Shown here one piece after another: positions 7,994-16,464 of a DNA stretch of 64,000 nt. Origin of the DNA: Bradyrhizobium manausense (GTDB lineage: Bacteria > Pseudomonadota > Alphaproteobacteria > Rhizobiales > Xanthobacteraceae); the NCBI RefSeq assembly GCF_018131105.1, contig NZ_JAFCJI010000002.1:124001-188000 (forward strand), given 5' to 3'. A model generated the notes under the pieces. The model was not told the origin of the DNA, ran no database searches, and saw nothing but the letters and a program-made list of their open reading frames with translations. Position numbers and translations under genes: made by a program. Each line of letters opens with the position of its first letter. The first letter of the stretch is position 1.

Positions 7994-9589
7994 TCACGCC
8001 GCCAATGCGATGCCGTCCTTGCGATGATCCGACGCGCCAAACATGACGCCCCTGCGAACATCGATGTGCACGGCCTGGCAACCTCCCAGCGGTTCGTCGG
8101 CCCAGATCACACGATGGCCGCGACCGATCAAATCATCAGCCACCGAGGAGGAAATCGTAGGTTCGAGCGTCAGCACGCCGTCGAATGCAAAGCTGCGTGG
8201 CGCGTCCGAGGACTGCTGAACATCCCAACCGCGATCAAGCATGCCGCTCAGGATCTGCACATGCCCTGTCGCCTGATATTGACCGCCCATCACGCCAAAA
8301 GCCATGACCGGCTTGCCATGCCTGGCCAACAGACCTGGAATAATGGTGTGGAACGGACGTTTTCGTGGCGCGATGGCATTGGGGTGCCCGTCGACGAGTG
8401 AGAACCCCGAACCTCTGTTCTGCAGCAACACGCCAGAGCGAGGAGCGTAGATGCCGCTCCCGAAAGCGAAGAACAGCGAATTGATGAGAGACACCATGTT
8501 GCCGTCGCGATCGACGACCGCGACGTAGGCGGTATCACGATGCACAGGCATGTCGAAGTCCGTTGGTGCGCTCGCGCGCCCGCGGCTGATGCGGGAGCGC
8601 AGGGCCCCGACTGATGCCTCCGAGAGCAGCGCGTCGATATCGAACGGACGGAACAAGGGATCCGCGATGAGCGCATCGCGCTGCCGGTAGGCCGCCTTGG
8701 TCGCCTCGGCCAAAAGATGGATGCGGTCTGCCTCGCCGAGCGCCGGATCGGCCATATCGAAGCCGGCAAGGATTCGGGCGATCAACAGTGCCGCGACGCC
8801 CTGGCCGTTCGGCGGGCATTGCCAGATCTGATGATCACGATAGTCGGCACTGATCGGCTCCACGTATTCAGGCCGGGCACTCGCCAGATCCTCGAGCGTC
8901 ATCAGTCCGCCCATCGCCTGCAGAACTGCGACGATTTCTTCGGCAACAGCGCCTTCGTAGAACGCGGCCCGTCCTTCACGCGCGATCCGGCGCAACGTTG
9001 CGCCGAGGGCAGGATGGCCGAGCCTGCCGCCGACGTCGGGCGCAGCTCCACCGGGCAGATACACCGGCACACCGGTCCGATGCCGTTCGATGCGATTGGC
9101 GTAGCGTGCCCAGTCCAGGGCGGCACGTGGAGTCACCACGAAACCATTCTCGGCCGCCTGGATCGCAGGCGCCAAAACCTCGTCCAGCGCTTTTGAACCA
9201 TAATCGGCAGAGAGCCGGCACCAGGCATCGACAGCGCCTGGAATTGTCACCGCATGGGGCGAGTCGTCCGGGATCGACGTCAATCCCGACTGCCGGAACC
9301 AGCCAAGCTCTGCCTTCGCCGGCGCTCGACCCGAACCGTTGATGGCGACGGGTTTGCCTGAGGCGGGCGCATAAATCGCAAAGCAATCGCCACCGATGCC
9401 GGTCATGTGCGGATCGATGACGCCCTGAAGAGCAATGGCACCGATCGCGGCGTCGACGGCGTTACCGCCGCTCCGCAGGATTTCGACCGCAGCCAGCGTG
9501 ACAGCGGGGTGAGAGGCCGCGACCATACCCCGATCGCCGACCGCCAGGGACCGTCCCGGCACCATGAAATCGCGCTGTCGCCAGCTCAT
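7994..9589 (-). CDS. gamma-glutamyltransferase-family hydrolase
   Basis: An Ntn-hydrolase of the gamma-glutamyltranspeptidase family (531 aa). The N-terminal GGNAVDAAIGAIALQGV and GIGGDCFAIYA segments and the C-terminal HTIIPGLL and GVMGGQYQATGHVQ are typical. The autoprocessing nucleophile is Thr353 in HRDTAYVAVVDRDGN. No signal peptide is seen, unlike classical periplasmic enzymes, so a cytoplasmic YwrD-like role is likely. It would cleave gamma-glutamyl bonds or act as an acylase. It overlaps nagB by four bases and lies in the same operon, suggesting that the imported compound carries a gamma-glutamyl or similar amide. Confidence 0.85.
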   Translation of the reverse strand: MSWRQRDFMVPGRSLAVGDRGMVAASHPAVTLAAVEILRSGGNAVDAAIGAIALQGVIDPHMTGIGGDCFAIYAPASGKPVAINGSGRAPAKAELGWFRQSGLTSIPDDSPHAVTIPGAVDAWCRLSADYGSKALDEVLAPAIQAAENGFVVTPRAALDWARYANRIERHRTGVPVYLPGGAAPDVGGRLGHPALGATLRRIAREGRAAFYEGAVAEEIVAVLQAMGGLMTLEDLASARPEYVEPISADYRDHQIWQCPPNGQGVAALLIARILAGFDMADPALGEADRIHLLAEATKAAYRQRDALIADPLFRPFDIDALLSEASVGALRSRISRGRASAPTDFDMPVHRDTAYVAVVDRDGNMVSLINSLFFAFGSGIYAPRSGVLLQNRGSGFSLVDGHPNAIAPRKRPFHTIIPGLLARHGKPVMAFGVMGGQYQATGHVQILSGMLDRGWDVQQSSDAPRSFAFDGVLTLEPTISSSVADDLIGRGHRVIWADEPLGGCQAVHIDVRRGVMFGASDHRKDGIALAA

Positions 9590-10362
9590 GCCCTTCTCCG
9601 ATCGTTGGTGTAAGGCCGATTGACAAGCGCAGCGGCCGCCGATTCATCGCAGAGAACGTCGACGTTGCCATGCAGCCGAAGGGCTGACGCAGGGCAAGCC
9701 GTCCCAACAGGGCCCTCGATTGCTGCCGCGACCGCGGCTGCCTTCTCCGGTCCTGTTGCAACAAGAAGAATCCGTTTCGCGTCCAGGATTGTCGCGACAC
9801 CCATCGTAATGGCACGTCGAGGAACTGATGCGCGATCAGGAAAACTCCCGGCATTGGCAGTGCGGGTCGCTTCGTCAAGCCTGATCTCGCGGGTGCGCGA
9901 GGCGAAATCCGACCCCGGCTCATTGAAGCCGATATGGCCGTTGGTGCCGATACCGAGCAACAGCAGATCGATACCACCGGCTGCCGCGATCTGCGCCTCG
10001 TAGCGTGCCGCCTCGGCGGCGACGTCGGCGGCCATGCCGTCAGGGATTCTGGCTCGCTCCGCCGGCATGTCCACGTGCCGAAACAAATGCTCCTGCATGT
10101 AGGCCCGGAAACTCCCCGGCGATTGCGGCGCAACCCCGACATATTCGTCGAGGTTGAAGCTCGATGCAGCGCGGAAGGAGATCAGGCCGGCGCGTGTTGC
10201 CGTGACAAGACGGGCATAGAGCGGCGTCATTGTTGCGCCGGTGGCAAGACCGAGGGTAACCGGCTGTCGATCGCGCAACTGGCCGATGATCGTTGCGGCC
10301 GCGCGCTCCGCGACTGCATCCGCGTTGCCGACAACCTCAATTCTCGGCGGATATTGTTTCAT
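9586..10362 (-). CDS. nagB: glucosamine-6-phosphate deaminase/isomerase
   Basis: NagB converts glucosamine-6-phosphate to fructose-6-phosphate and ammonia. The signature LLLLGIGTNGHIGFNEPG is intact, as are the N-terminal GLATGATMTPLYARL phosphate loop and FNLDEYVG. Length (258 aa) is normal. It overlaps the ROK regulator upstream and the transferase gene downstream by four bases each, so the three are one transcriptional unit. A related sugar-isomerase role such as 6-phosphogluconolactonase is less likely given the signature. No NagA deacetylase or sugar kinase is present here. Confidence 0.88.
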   Translation of the reverse strand: MKQYPPRIEVVGNADAVAERAAATIIGQLRDRQPVTLGLATGATMTPLYARLVTATRAGLISFRAASSFNLDEYVGVAPQSPGSFRAYMQEHLFRHVDMPAERARIPDGMAADVAAEAARYEAQIAAAGGIDLLLLGIGTNGHIGFNEPGSDFASRTREIRLDEATRTANAGSFPDRASVPRRAITMGVATILDAKRILLVATGPEKAAAVAAAIEGPVGTACPASALRLHGNVDVLCDESAAAALVNRPYTNDRRRA

Positions 10363-11567
10363 GCGGCGACATCTGCCGCCATGGCGGGAAGGGCAAGAGG
10401 GCCCGCGTCCCTGCCGATGCCAAACAGCGAGCGATGCACGAGGTCTATCGCGCTGCCGATCGCGCCGATCAGCGTGGCACGATTGCCGAGCGCGCTCAGC
10501 TCGATACGAACGGGCTGGCGCATGCAGCGCCCGAGATGCTCATCGACCCGCAGCTTCAACTCGGGCCGCGCGCCGATGCTGCCACCCATGATGATGATCT
10601 CTGAATCGAGGATGCTGTGCACGGCCAGGATCGCGCTCGCGAGGATCCGGCTGACTTCGTCGATTGTGATTCGTGCCGCCTCATCGGTCTCGAGCCGGTC
10701 GAAGACATCGCGCACCGTGCCGCCCGGGACGCCACCAAGGCCGAGATAGCGCTCGACAATCCCGACGCTGCCGACGGCGGTTTCCAGCGTACCCAGCCGA
10801 AGACCGCGCGTATCGTAGGGATCGCCTCCAAGTGGCAGGTAGGCGATCTCGCCGGCCGCACCACGCGCGCCGCGCACAAGATAGCCGTCCGAAAAGATGC
10901 CCATGCCGATACCGGTGCCCAGGGCGATGAAAGCGAAGCTGCGGGCCTTGCGGCTGTTGCCGCGCCAGTGTTCGCCGATCGCCGCGAGATTGACGTCGTT
11001 CTCGATCGCGACGTCGATACCGAGGCGCTCGCGCAATGCAGCCCGCACATCCAGACTATCGAGCCCGGGAATATTCGGGGCGAAGACGATCGCGCCTGAC
11101 GCCGGATCGATGATCCCCGGACTTCCCATCACGCCGCCGCGCAGGCGTTGCGCAGGTACGGATGCTCGCTGGAGCAGAGACTCTTGCATGCGCCCGATCT
11201 GAGCGACCACAGCAGCACCACCGTCGACGGACGTCGCTTCGATGCTCTCGGCGACGATCTCTCCGTGCAGGTCGGCAAGCGCAACGTGCAATTTTGTGCC
11301 GCCAAGGTCGATGCCCAGCACGAAAGCGGCGTCCGGCCGCAAGGCATAGGTGACTGCACTTCTACCCACGCTGCCCTGGATTTGCCCGTCCTCGCGCACC
11401 CAGCCGTCGCGTTCGAGGTCGCGCATGACTTCGGAGATGGTCTGCTTCGACAAGCCGGTGCTGCGAGAGAGCTCCGCCCGCGATACCGCGCGATCGCGCA
11501 ACAGGCACTCGACGACGAGGCGCACGGATTGTTGTCGCGCAATTGGCGACGAGGGGGCATCTGGCAT
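10359..11567 (-). CDS. ROK-family transcriptional regulator
   Basis: An N-terminal winged helix (residues ~20-75, RAELSRSTGLSKQTISEVMR) is followed by a ROK sugar-kinase-like domain with GIDLGGTKLHVAL, GSPGIID and GTGIGMGIF. The zinc site usual in ROK proteins (GEIGH...CxCGxxGC) is replaced by GEIAYLPLGGDPYDTRG, so both the His and the Cys ligands are missing. As first gene of the leftward operon it probably represses its own operon and the divergent transporter in response to an amino sugar. It overlaps nagB by four bases. Confidence 0.85.
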   Translation of the reverse strand: MPDAPSSPIARQQSVRLVVECLLRDRAVSRAELSRSTGLSKQTISEVMRDLERDGWVREDGQIQGSVGRSAVTYALRPDAAFVLGIDLGGTKLHVALADLHGEIVAESIEATSVDGGAAVVAQIGRMQESLLQRASVPAQRLRGGVMGSPGIIDPASGAIVFAPNIPGLDSLDVRAALRERLGIDVAIENDVNLAAIGEHWRGNSRKARSFAFIALGTGIGMGIFSDGYLVRGARGAAGEIAYLPLGGDPYDTRGLRLGTLETAVGSVGIVERYLGLGGVPGGTVRDVFDRLETDEAARITIDEVSRILASAILAVHSILDSEIIIMGGSIGARPELKLRVDEHLGRCMRQPVRIELSALGNRATLIGAIGSAIDLVHRSLFGIGRDAGPLALPAMAADVAA

Positions 11568-11633
11568 GGAGGCTCAATCCAATTCGTCAATATACCGAAC
11601 TAATGCTGACCGGGCGCCGCCGTCAAGGGGGAT

Positions 11634-11670
11634 ACGAGAACGCATTTCTTCTCGTAAGAGGTGTTATAAT
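11634..11670. promoter_or_regulatory. putative ROK operator and promoter of the transporter operon
   Basis: A perfect 7-bp inverted repeat, ACGAGAA-N8-TTCTCGT, occupies 11634-11655. A perfect TATAAT lies ten bases further at 11665-11670. With a 17-base spacer the -35 box would fall inside the repeat, so a bound regulator would block the rightward promoter. It is the only strong dyad in the divergent region between the ROK gene and the binding-protein gene. The leader before the next ATG is ~120 bases. Confidence 0.55.
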
Positions 11671-11793
11671 ACGCCATCATTCTACGCCCTAAGTCGATTT
11701 GTTCTAGACATTTACAAATTGAAGTCGGCGTGCTTGTCTTGACCTTCGACAGCAGAGCCTTGGCAAAGAATCCTTGGATGAAAGGAATTCCGT

Positions 11794-13305
11794 ATGAAGC
11801 GGATCGGCACAGCGTTGGCGACAATCTTGATGATCGGGTCGGGCCTCATCTCGGCGCATGCTGCGACGCTGCGGGTCGGCATTCAGGACGATCCCGATGC
11901 GCTCGACCCGGCACTCAGCGGCACTTATTCCGGCCGGTTCGTGTTTGCTGCGCTGTGCGACAAGCTTGTCGATATCTCCCCTGACCTCAAGATCTTGCCA
12001 CAGCTGGCAGAGTCCTGGGAGTGGGCCGCGGATGGCAAGTCGATCACCTTCACCCTGCGCAAGAATGTCACGTTCCATGATGGCACCGCGTTCGATGGCG
12101 CTGCGGTCAAGTTCAATATCGAGCGCATGAAGACGATGCCGGATTCGAAGCGCAAAGCCGAGCTTGCGCCGATCATGAGCGTCGAGGCCCTTGCGGCGGA
12201 CAAGGTCAAGTTCAACCTGTCGGAACCGTTCGTGCCGCTGCTTGCCAATCTCAGCGATCGCGCCGGCATGATGGTATCGCCGAAGGCGGCAACGGAGAAA
12301 GCCGGCGAATTTGCAGCTGCGCCGGTCTGTGCGGGTCCGTACCAATTCGTCGAGCGCAAGTCGCGTGACCTCATTCGCCTCAAGAAGTATCCCGGCTACT
12401 GGAACGCTGGCGCCGTCGGCTACGACGAGGTCGTCTATTACTACGTCCCCGACTCGACCGTGCGGTTGTCGCGGGTACGAGCGGGCGATCTCGAGCTCGC
12501 GGAACGCGTGGCACCCACCGATCTCAAGACCGTTCGCGACGACCCCAATCTCACGCTTCATTCCGGCAAGGGACTCGCGGTTTCGCATCTGATGTTCAAT
12601 GTCGGCGCAGGCGCGAAGGCCGATACGCCACTCGGCAAGAACGCGACGCTGCGGCAGGCCTTTGAGCTTGCGATCGATCGCAACGTCATCAACCGCGTCG
12701 CCTTCAACGGCGAGTTTCTGGCGGACAACCAGATGATTCCGCCGTCGTCTCCATTCTACGATAGCGCACACAAGGCGCCGGCTCGCGACGTTGCCAAAGC
12801 CAAGGCATTGATTGCAGCGGCCGGAATGACCCGAGTCCCGGTCGAAATTTCGTACGAGAATACGGCCGGTGACTCCCGCGTCGCACAGATCATGCAGTCA
12901 ATGGCGGCCGAGGCCGGCTTTGACGTGAAACTGTTGCCCATGGAAACGACCACCGCCATCGAGCGCTACCTGAACGGCAATTTCGAAGCCTATATCGGCA
13001 ACTGGAGCGGCCGCCCTGATCCGGATCCGACACTGGTCGCATTCTTCAGTTGCGCAGGCTCCCAGAACGTCAACAAATATTGCAACAAGGATCTCGATGC
13101 GATCCTGACTCAAGCACGAGGCGAAGCCGACGAGGCCAAGCGCAAGGCCCTCTACGCGAAGGCGACTGACATTTACCTGACGGCGCTCTCGTCGATTCCT
13201 CTCTATCACCCCAACTGGTTCTTCGCCGCTCGCAAATCGGTCGGCGGCATCGTCATGGTGCCAGACGGGCTCTTGCGATTGGTGGGTGTCAAGCCAGTGA
13301 ATTGA
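11794..13305 (+). CDS. ABC transporter substrate-binding protein (SBP family 5)
   Basis: A periplasmic binding protein of the peptide/opine/nickel class (503 aa). A cleavable signal peptide (MKRIGTALATILMIGSGLIS, cut near AHA-A) precedes ATLRVGIQDDPDALDPA, then the family pattern LAESWEWAADGKSITFTLRKNVTFHDGT and DLIRLKKYPGYWNAG. It captures the substrate for the two permeases directly downstream; the ATPase is in the divergent operon. GAAAGGAATT is upstream of the ATG. The neighbouring catabolic genes point to an amino-sugar or gamma-glutamyl conjugate. Confidence 0.88.
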   Translation: MKRIGTALATILMIGSGLISAHAATLRVGIQDDPDALDPALSGTYSGRFVFAALCDKLVDISPDLKILPQLAESWEWAADGKSITFTLRKNVTFHDGTAFDGAAVKFNIERMKTMPDSKRKAELAPIMSVEALAADKVKFNLSEPFVPLLANLSDRAGMMVSPKAATEKAGEFAAAPVCAGPYQFVERKSRDLIRLKKYPGYWNAGAVGYDEVVYYYVPDSTVRLSRVRAGDLELAERVAPTDLKTVRDDPNLTLHSGKGLAVSHLMFNVGAGAKADTPLGKNATLRQAFELAIDRNVINRVAFNGEFLADNQMIPPSSPFYDSAHKAPARDVAKAKALIAAAGMTRVPVEISYENTAGDSRVAQIMQSMAAEAGFDVKLLPMETTTAIERYLNGNFEAYIGNWSGRPDPDPTLVAFFSCAGSQNVNKYCNKDLDAILTQARGEADEAKRKALYAKATDIYLTALSSIPLYHPNWFFAARKSVGGIVMVPDGLLRLVGVKPVN

Positions 13306-13352
13306 CGCGCAACGTCGCGCGTTTTCCCTGGGATGAGGACTAGTCTGCTCCA

Positions 13353-14294
13353 ATGAAGACCCTGCTTCTGCGCCGCCTTGCCGTCTTGCTGCCGACCTTG
13401 TTGCTCGTGTCGATGATGGTGTTCGGTCTGCAGAAGCTGCTACCCGGCGACCCGGCGCTGGCGCTCGCCGGAGAAGAGCGCAATCCCGAGGTCATCGAAT
13501 ATCTTCGGCAGAAATATCGCTTCAACGATCCGATTCCGGTGCAATACGGCATCTGGCTAAAGGCCGTGGCGCACGGCGATTTCGGCACATCGGTCCGCAC
13601 CCGACTGCCGATCGGCACCATGCTTGTCGAGAAGCTGCCGGTGACCATCGAGCTCGCGATCCTGTCGATGCTGGTCGCGCTGCTCGTCGGGCTGCCGATC
13701 GGGATCTTCGCGGCGTTGCGACGCGGAACGCCGCTGGACTACGGTGCCAGTCTTTTCGGGCTCGCCGGACTTTCGATTCCGCATTTTTGGCTGGGGATCA
13801 TGTTGATCCTCCTGTTCTCGGTGAACCTCGGCTGGCTGCCGGCGGGAGGCTTTGTTCCGCCATCCGAAAGTATCGGCCGCAACCTGATCTCGATGCTCAT
13901 GCCTGCGCTGGTGCTCGGCACGGGGACAGCCGCGATCATGATGCGCCATGTCCGCAGCGCGATGATCGAGGCGATGAAGCAGGACTATGTGCGTACCGCC
14001 CGTGCCAAGGGCGTCCGCGAACGTACCATCGTGCTGCGCCATGCCCTGCCGAATGCGCTGATCCCGGTTGTCACCCTGGGCACGCTGCAATTTGGCGAGT
14101 TGCTGGCTGGAGCGGTGTTGACCGAGCAGGTCTTTTCGATCCCCGGTTTCGGCAAGATGGTCGTCGATGGCGTATTCAGTCGCGATTACGCGGTGGTTCA
14201 GGCCGTCGTGCTCTGTACGGCGGCGGTCTTTCTGCTGATGAGCCTGATTGCCGATGTGGCCTATGTGCTCCTCAATCCGAGGCTCAGGGCATGA
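13353..14294 (+). CDS. dipeptide-type ABC permease (DppB-like)
   Basis: Inner-membrane permease of 313 residues with an N-terminal helix (LLLRRLAVLLPTLLLVSMMV), a periplasmic loop containing LPGDPALALAGEERNPE, and about five further helices. The coupling motif before the last helices reads DYVRTARAKGVRERTIVLRH, the EAA loop that contacts the ATPase. The length is normal for DppB-type proteins. Its stop overlaps the next gene's ATG by four bases. Confidence 0.88.
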   Translation: MKTLLLRRLAVLLPTLLLVSMMVFGLQKLLPGDPALALAGEERNPEVIEYLRQKYRFNDPIPVQYGIWLKAVAHGDFGTSVRTRLPIGTMLVEKLPVTIELAILSMLVALLVGLPIGIFAALRRGTPLDYGASLFGLAGLSIPHFWLGIMLILLFSVNLGWLPAGGFVPPSESIGRNLISMLMPALVLGTGTAAIMMRHVRSAMIEAMKQDYVRTARAKGVRERTIVLRHALPNALIPVVTLGTLQFGELLAGAVLTEQVFSIPGFGKMVVDGVFSRDYAVVQAVVLCTAAVFLLMSLIADVAYVLLNPRLRA

Positions 14295-15163
14295 GCGCGA
14301 TCGAGGCGGCGCCGGTCTCCGCTCAGATGCGCGCAGGCGGGCGCTCTGAAATTCGTCGCCTGCTGCGCGAGCCGTCCGCAATGATCGGCGGCACCGTCAT
14401 CTTGTTCTTCGTCGTGCTGGCGGTGTTCGCGACATGGATCTCACCCTACGATCCGAATACGCCGGATTGGATGGCGATTCGTGCTGCGCCCAATGCCGCG
14501 CATTGGTTCGGCACGGACGATCTCGGCCGCGATGTTCTGTCCCGGGTGATCTTCGGAACGCAGGCATCTCTCGCGGCCGGTTTGATTTCCGTGACTGTCG
14601 CGGTGCTGATTGGCCTTCCGTTCGGTCTCGTTGCCGGCTATTTCGGCGGTGTCACCGACATGGCGATCTCGCGCATTGCAGATGCCCTTCTCGCCTGCCC
14701 GTTTCTCGTCCTTGCGATTGCGCTGGCCGCATTCCTGGGTCCGAGCCTGCAGAATGCGATGATTGCAATCGGCATTTCCGCGGTTCCAGTCTTCGTCCGC
14801 GTTGCACGCGCCGAGACACTGGTTGTCCGCACCGAGGACTATATCGCGGCAGCGCGCGCTCAGGGGCTTGGCCATTTCGCTATCCTGACCGGGCAGGTCT
14901 TGCCGAATGTGCTCGCGCCGACGATCGTCCAGGCGACCCTCACGATGGCGATCGCCGTTCTGGCCGAGGCGAGTCTCGCCTTTCTCGGTCTTGGTCAATT
15001 GCCGCCGGCTCCCTCCTGGGGATCCATGCTGGATGTCGCCAGGCAATTCCTCGGCGAAGCACCATGGATGGCATTCTGGCCGGGCCTCGCGATCATCGCC
15101 CTTGTCATCGGCTTCAACCTCATTGGCGATGGGTTGAACAGCGCGCTGAATCCCCGGCATTAG
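14291..15163 (+). CDS. dipeptide-type ABC permease (DppC-like)
   Basis: Second permease of the importer, 290 residues. It has the N-terminal cytoplasmic segment of DppC proteins, a first helix (GGTVILFFVVLAVFATWI), then DPNTPDWM..., HWFGTDDLGRDVLSRVIFG, the family signature after TM1, and the coupling loop EDYIAAARAQGLGHFAILTG. The ATG overlaps the dppB-like stop. An upstream in-frame extension is only a shadow of the previous gene. The operon ends here. Confidence 0.88.
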   Translation: MSAIEAAPVSAQMRAGGRSEIRRLLREPSAMIGGTVILFFVVLAVFATWISPYDPNTPDWMAIRAAPNAAHWFGTDDLGRDVLSRVIFGTQASLAAGLISVTVAVLIGLPFGLVAGYFGGVTDMAISRIADALLACPFLVLAIALAAFLGPSLQNAMIAIGISAVPVFVRVARAETLVVRTEDYIAAARAQGLGHFAILTGQVLPNVLAPTIVQATLTMAIAVLAEASLAFLGLGQLPPAPSWGSMLDVARQFLGEAPWMAFWPGLAIIALVIGFNLIGDGLNSALNPRH

Positions 15164-15447
15164 ATGTCGGAAGCGAGCAAACCGCCGAGTTTCCGCTTGT
15201 GGACTAAATCCAGGCGATCATTGGCTTTGCCTTGATGGCTCGTTCTAATCCGAAGCCGACACCGGGGCCGTTCTGAAATCGCGGTCAGGCCATGCTGCGA
15301 CACGGCCATTTCGACATGTCTTCACGGTGTGTGCTTTGGATCACAGCAGAATCAAGCAGCATTGCCTAGAAAGGTCGCGCATGGCCGCAAACAAGGTAAC
15401 GGCGGTACGCACCAGGCTGGGAGGCGATCAACAGCTACGGACTTTCG

Positions 15448-15486
15448 AAGCCGCCAGGGTGAAGAACCCGGCGGCTTTCTTCTATT
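15448..15486 (+). terminator. hairpin terminator
   Basis: AAGCCGCC-A-GGGT pairs with ACCC-GGCGGCTT around a five-base loop, with one bulged A, and is followed by the pyrimidine-rich TCTTCT. It could end the transporter operon or an independent short RNA. Confidence 0.55.
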
Positions 15487-15647
15487 CGGAAGCCTGATTT
15501 CCCGATGAGATGGCGCGATAGACGCCGTTACGACTTCAGACAAGGAAGAAGTCCACAACGGATCAGCACGCAGGAGCGAGGGAGAAATTGTCAAGTTTTC
15601 CCGATACGTCCGGTCATCATCCAACGGGCGCATGGGAAGTGACTTGT

Positions 15648-15688
15648 GCCCCAGTTCACCCCTCCTCTAAAGAGCTGGGGCCTTTTTC
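15648..15688 (+). ncRNA. 3' end of a candidate small RNA with anti-Shine-Dalgarno loop
   Basis: GCCCCAG and CTGGGGC form a perfect 7-bp stem followed by CTTTTTC, a classical intrinsic terminator. The 20-base loop contains ACCCCTCCTCT, complementary to ribosome-binding sites, as in rhizobial trans-acting sRNAs that use CCUCCU loops. No gene lies upstream on this strand for ~480 bases, so an independent RNA is plausible. The 5' end cannot be placed from sequence alone. Confidence 0.4.
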
Positions 15689-15711
15689 GCTGCGCCGACA
15701 GTCCGGCAACG

Positions 15712-15739
15712 AAAAAGCCGCCGACCCTGTGGCCGGCGG
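15712..15739 (-). terminator. intrinsic terminator of the leftward 58-aa gene
   Basis: Read leftward, CCGCCG pairs with CGGCGG, extended by GG/CC past one mismatch, with a four-base loop, followed by TTTTT. It lies ~90 bases downstream of the small gene at 15832-16008 and faces the rightward terminator, making a convergent pair. Confidence 0.65.
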
Positions 15740-15831
15740 GAAGTCGAAACTGAGATCGTTGACGATCAGCGGGCACCGATCGTGCGGTCAAACTAGCACT
15801 GATTCCCGTCTTGGCCGTTTCAGCCCTCCCG

Positions 15832-16008
15832 CTAGCCAGCCTCCCGCTCATGCATGGCCGCTTCCACCTGATCGGCCAGGACGGTCAGATGCGCGGCAAG
15901 GCGCGCGAACAATTCCTGCTTTGCCGTGTCGGTCGCAAGGTCGCGGATGAGGGCGCACTCGGCGGCGTCCTTACGCAGCTTTTCGAGTTGAGTCTGGTAG
16001 TCCTGCAT
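15832..16008 (-). CDS. small helical orphan protein (58 aa)
   Basis: MQDYQTQLEKLRKDAAECAL, then IRDLATDTAKQELFARLAAH and a further helix (LTVLADQVEAAMHE). An all-helical soluble protein of a type I recall repeatedly from Bradyrhizobium genomes, where it is annotated hypothetical. It is followed by a clear intrinsic terminator, which supports transcription. The ribosome-binding site is weak. Function unknown. Confidence 0.65.
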   Translation of the reverse strand: MQDYQTQLEKLRKDAAECALIRDLATDTAKQELFARLAAHLTVLADQVEAAMHEREAG

Positions 16009-16062
16009 GCCGCGTCACATTGCCTGTTTTTCCCGATTTTAGGGCATGCCTGGCAAATTCGA

Positions 16063-16078
16063 ACACAACAAATGTTAG
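16063..16078. promoter_or_regulatory. ACACAACAAATGTTAG motif (AACA-N2-TGTT), copy 1
   Basis: This dyad lies in the gap between two small leftward genes, upstream of the 58-aa gene. The inverted complement of the same sequence recurs at 17059-17074, with 16 of 18 bases shared, ahead of the Crp/Fnr regulator. Looser copies are at 17017-17026 and 17132-17141. It may be a binding site for that regulator. Confidence 0.4.
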
Positions 16079-16079
16079 C

Positions 16080-16295
16080 TCAAGCGGCTCTCGCCTGCTT
16101 TCGTGCCCGATATTGATCGATGGCGCGATTGATGACCATCAGCCGGCGGTGCTCGCCTTTCGCGACGATCTTGGTCACCACTTCCACAAGAATACGACCG
16201 GCTTCATCGGGATCGTGGATTTCGCCCGCGCGTTCGAGAACATCCCAGATGATCTGAATGCAATCTTCGATGAAGGCAGGGATCTGTTCGGTCAT
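16080..16295 (-). CDS. small orphan protein (71 aa)
   Basis: MTEQIPAFIEDCIQIIWDVL, then ERAGEIHDPDEAGRILVEVV and a basic C-terminal helix (AIDQYRARKQARAA). Unrecognised, soluble and helical. It is upstream of the 58-aa gene in the same direction, but 71 bases separate them and a repeated motif lies between, so they may have separate promoters. Confidence 0.6.
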   Translation of the reverse strand: MTEQIPAFIEDCIQIIWDVLERAGEIHDPDEAGRILVEVVTKIVAKGEHRRLMVINRAIDQYRARKQARAA

Positions 16296-16464
16296 TCAGG
16301 GAAATACGCAACGCGAGAGGTCGTTCCGGATGGCGGCGCCGTTCAGTCCACCTTCGTCCGGGCAGATGGCGCAAACTTTAATAGAATGCGATGAGCCGGA
16401 TTCGGCAGACTGCAATCGGTTCGCGCCATGTTGGCACATGTCCGTTCTCGCGCGTGAGGGAGCC

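Larger units (their letters stand above)
15164..15831. other. 668-base non-coding region with three terminator-like hairpins
   Basis: No long gene. Hairpins at 15448-15478 and 15648-15681 point rightward and one at 15718-15739 points leftward. The rightward hairpins lie far beyond the permease stop (285 and 485 bases), so one or two separate short transcripts probably end here. A 38-codon frame beginning at 15381 runs through the first hairpin. Its start has only weak upstream support, so I do not call it as a gene. Confidence 0.5.

Noticed and set aside
15381-15497. 38-codon frame through the first hairpin after the transporter operon
   Set aside because: Weak start, and the hairpin and pyrimidine tail explain the sequence better as a terminator.
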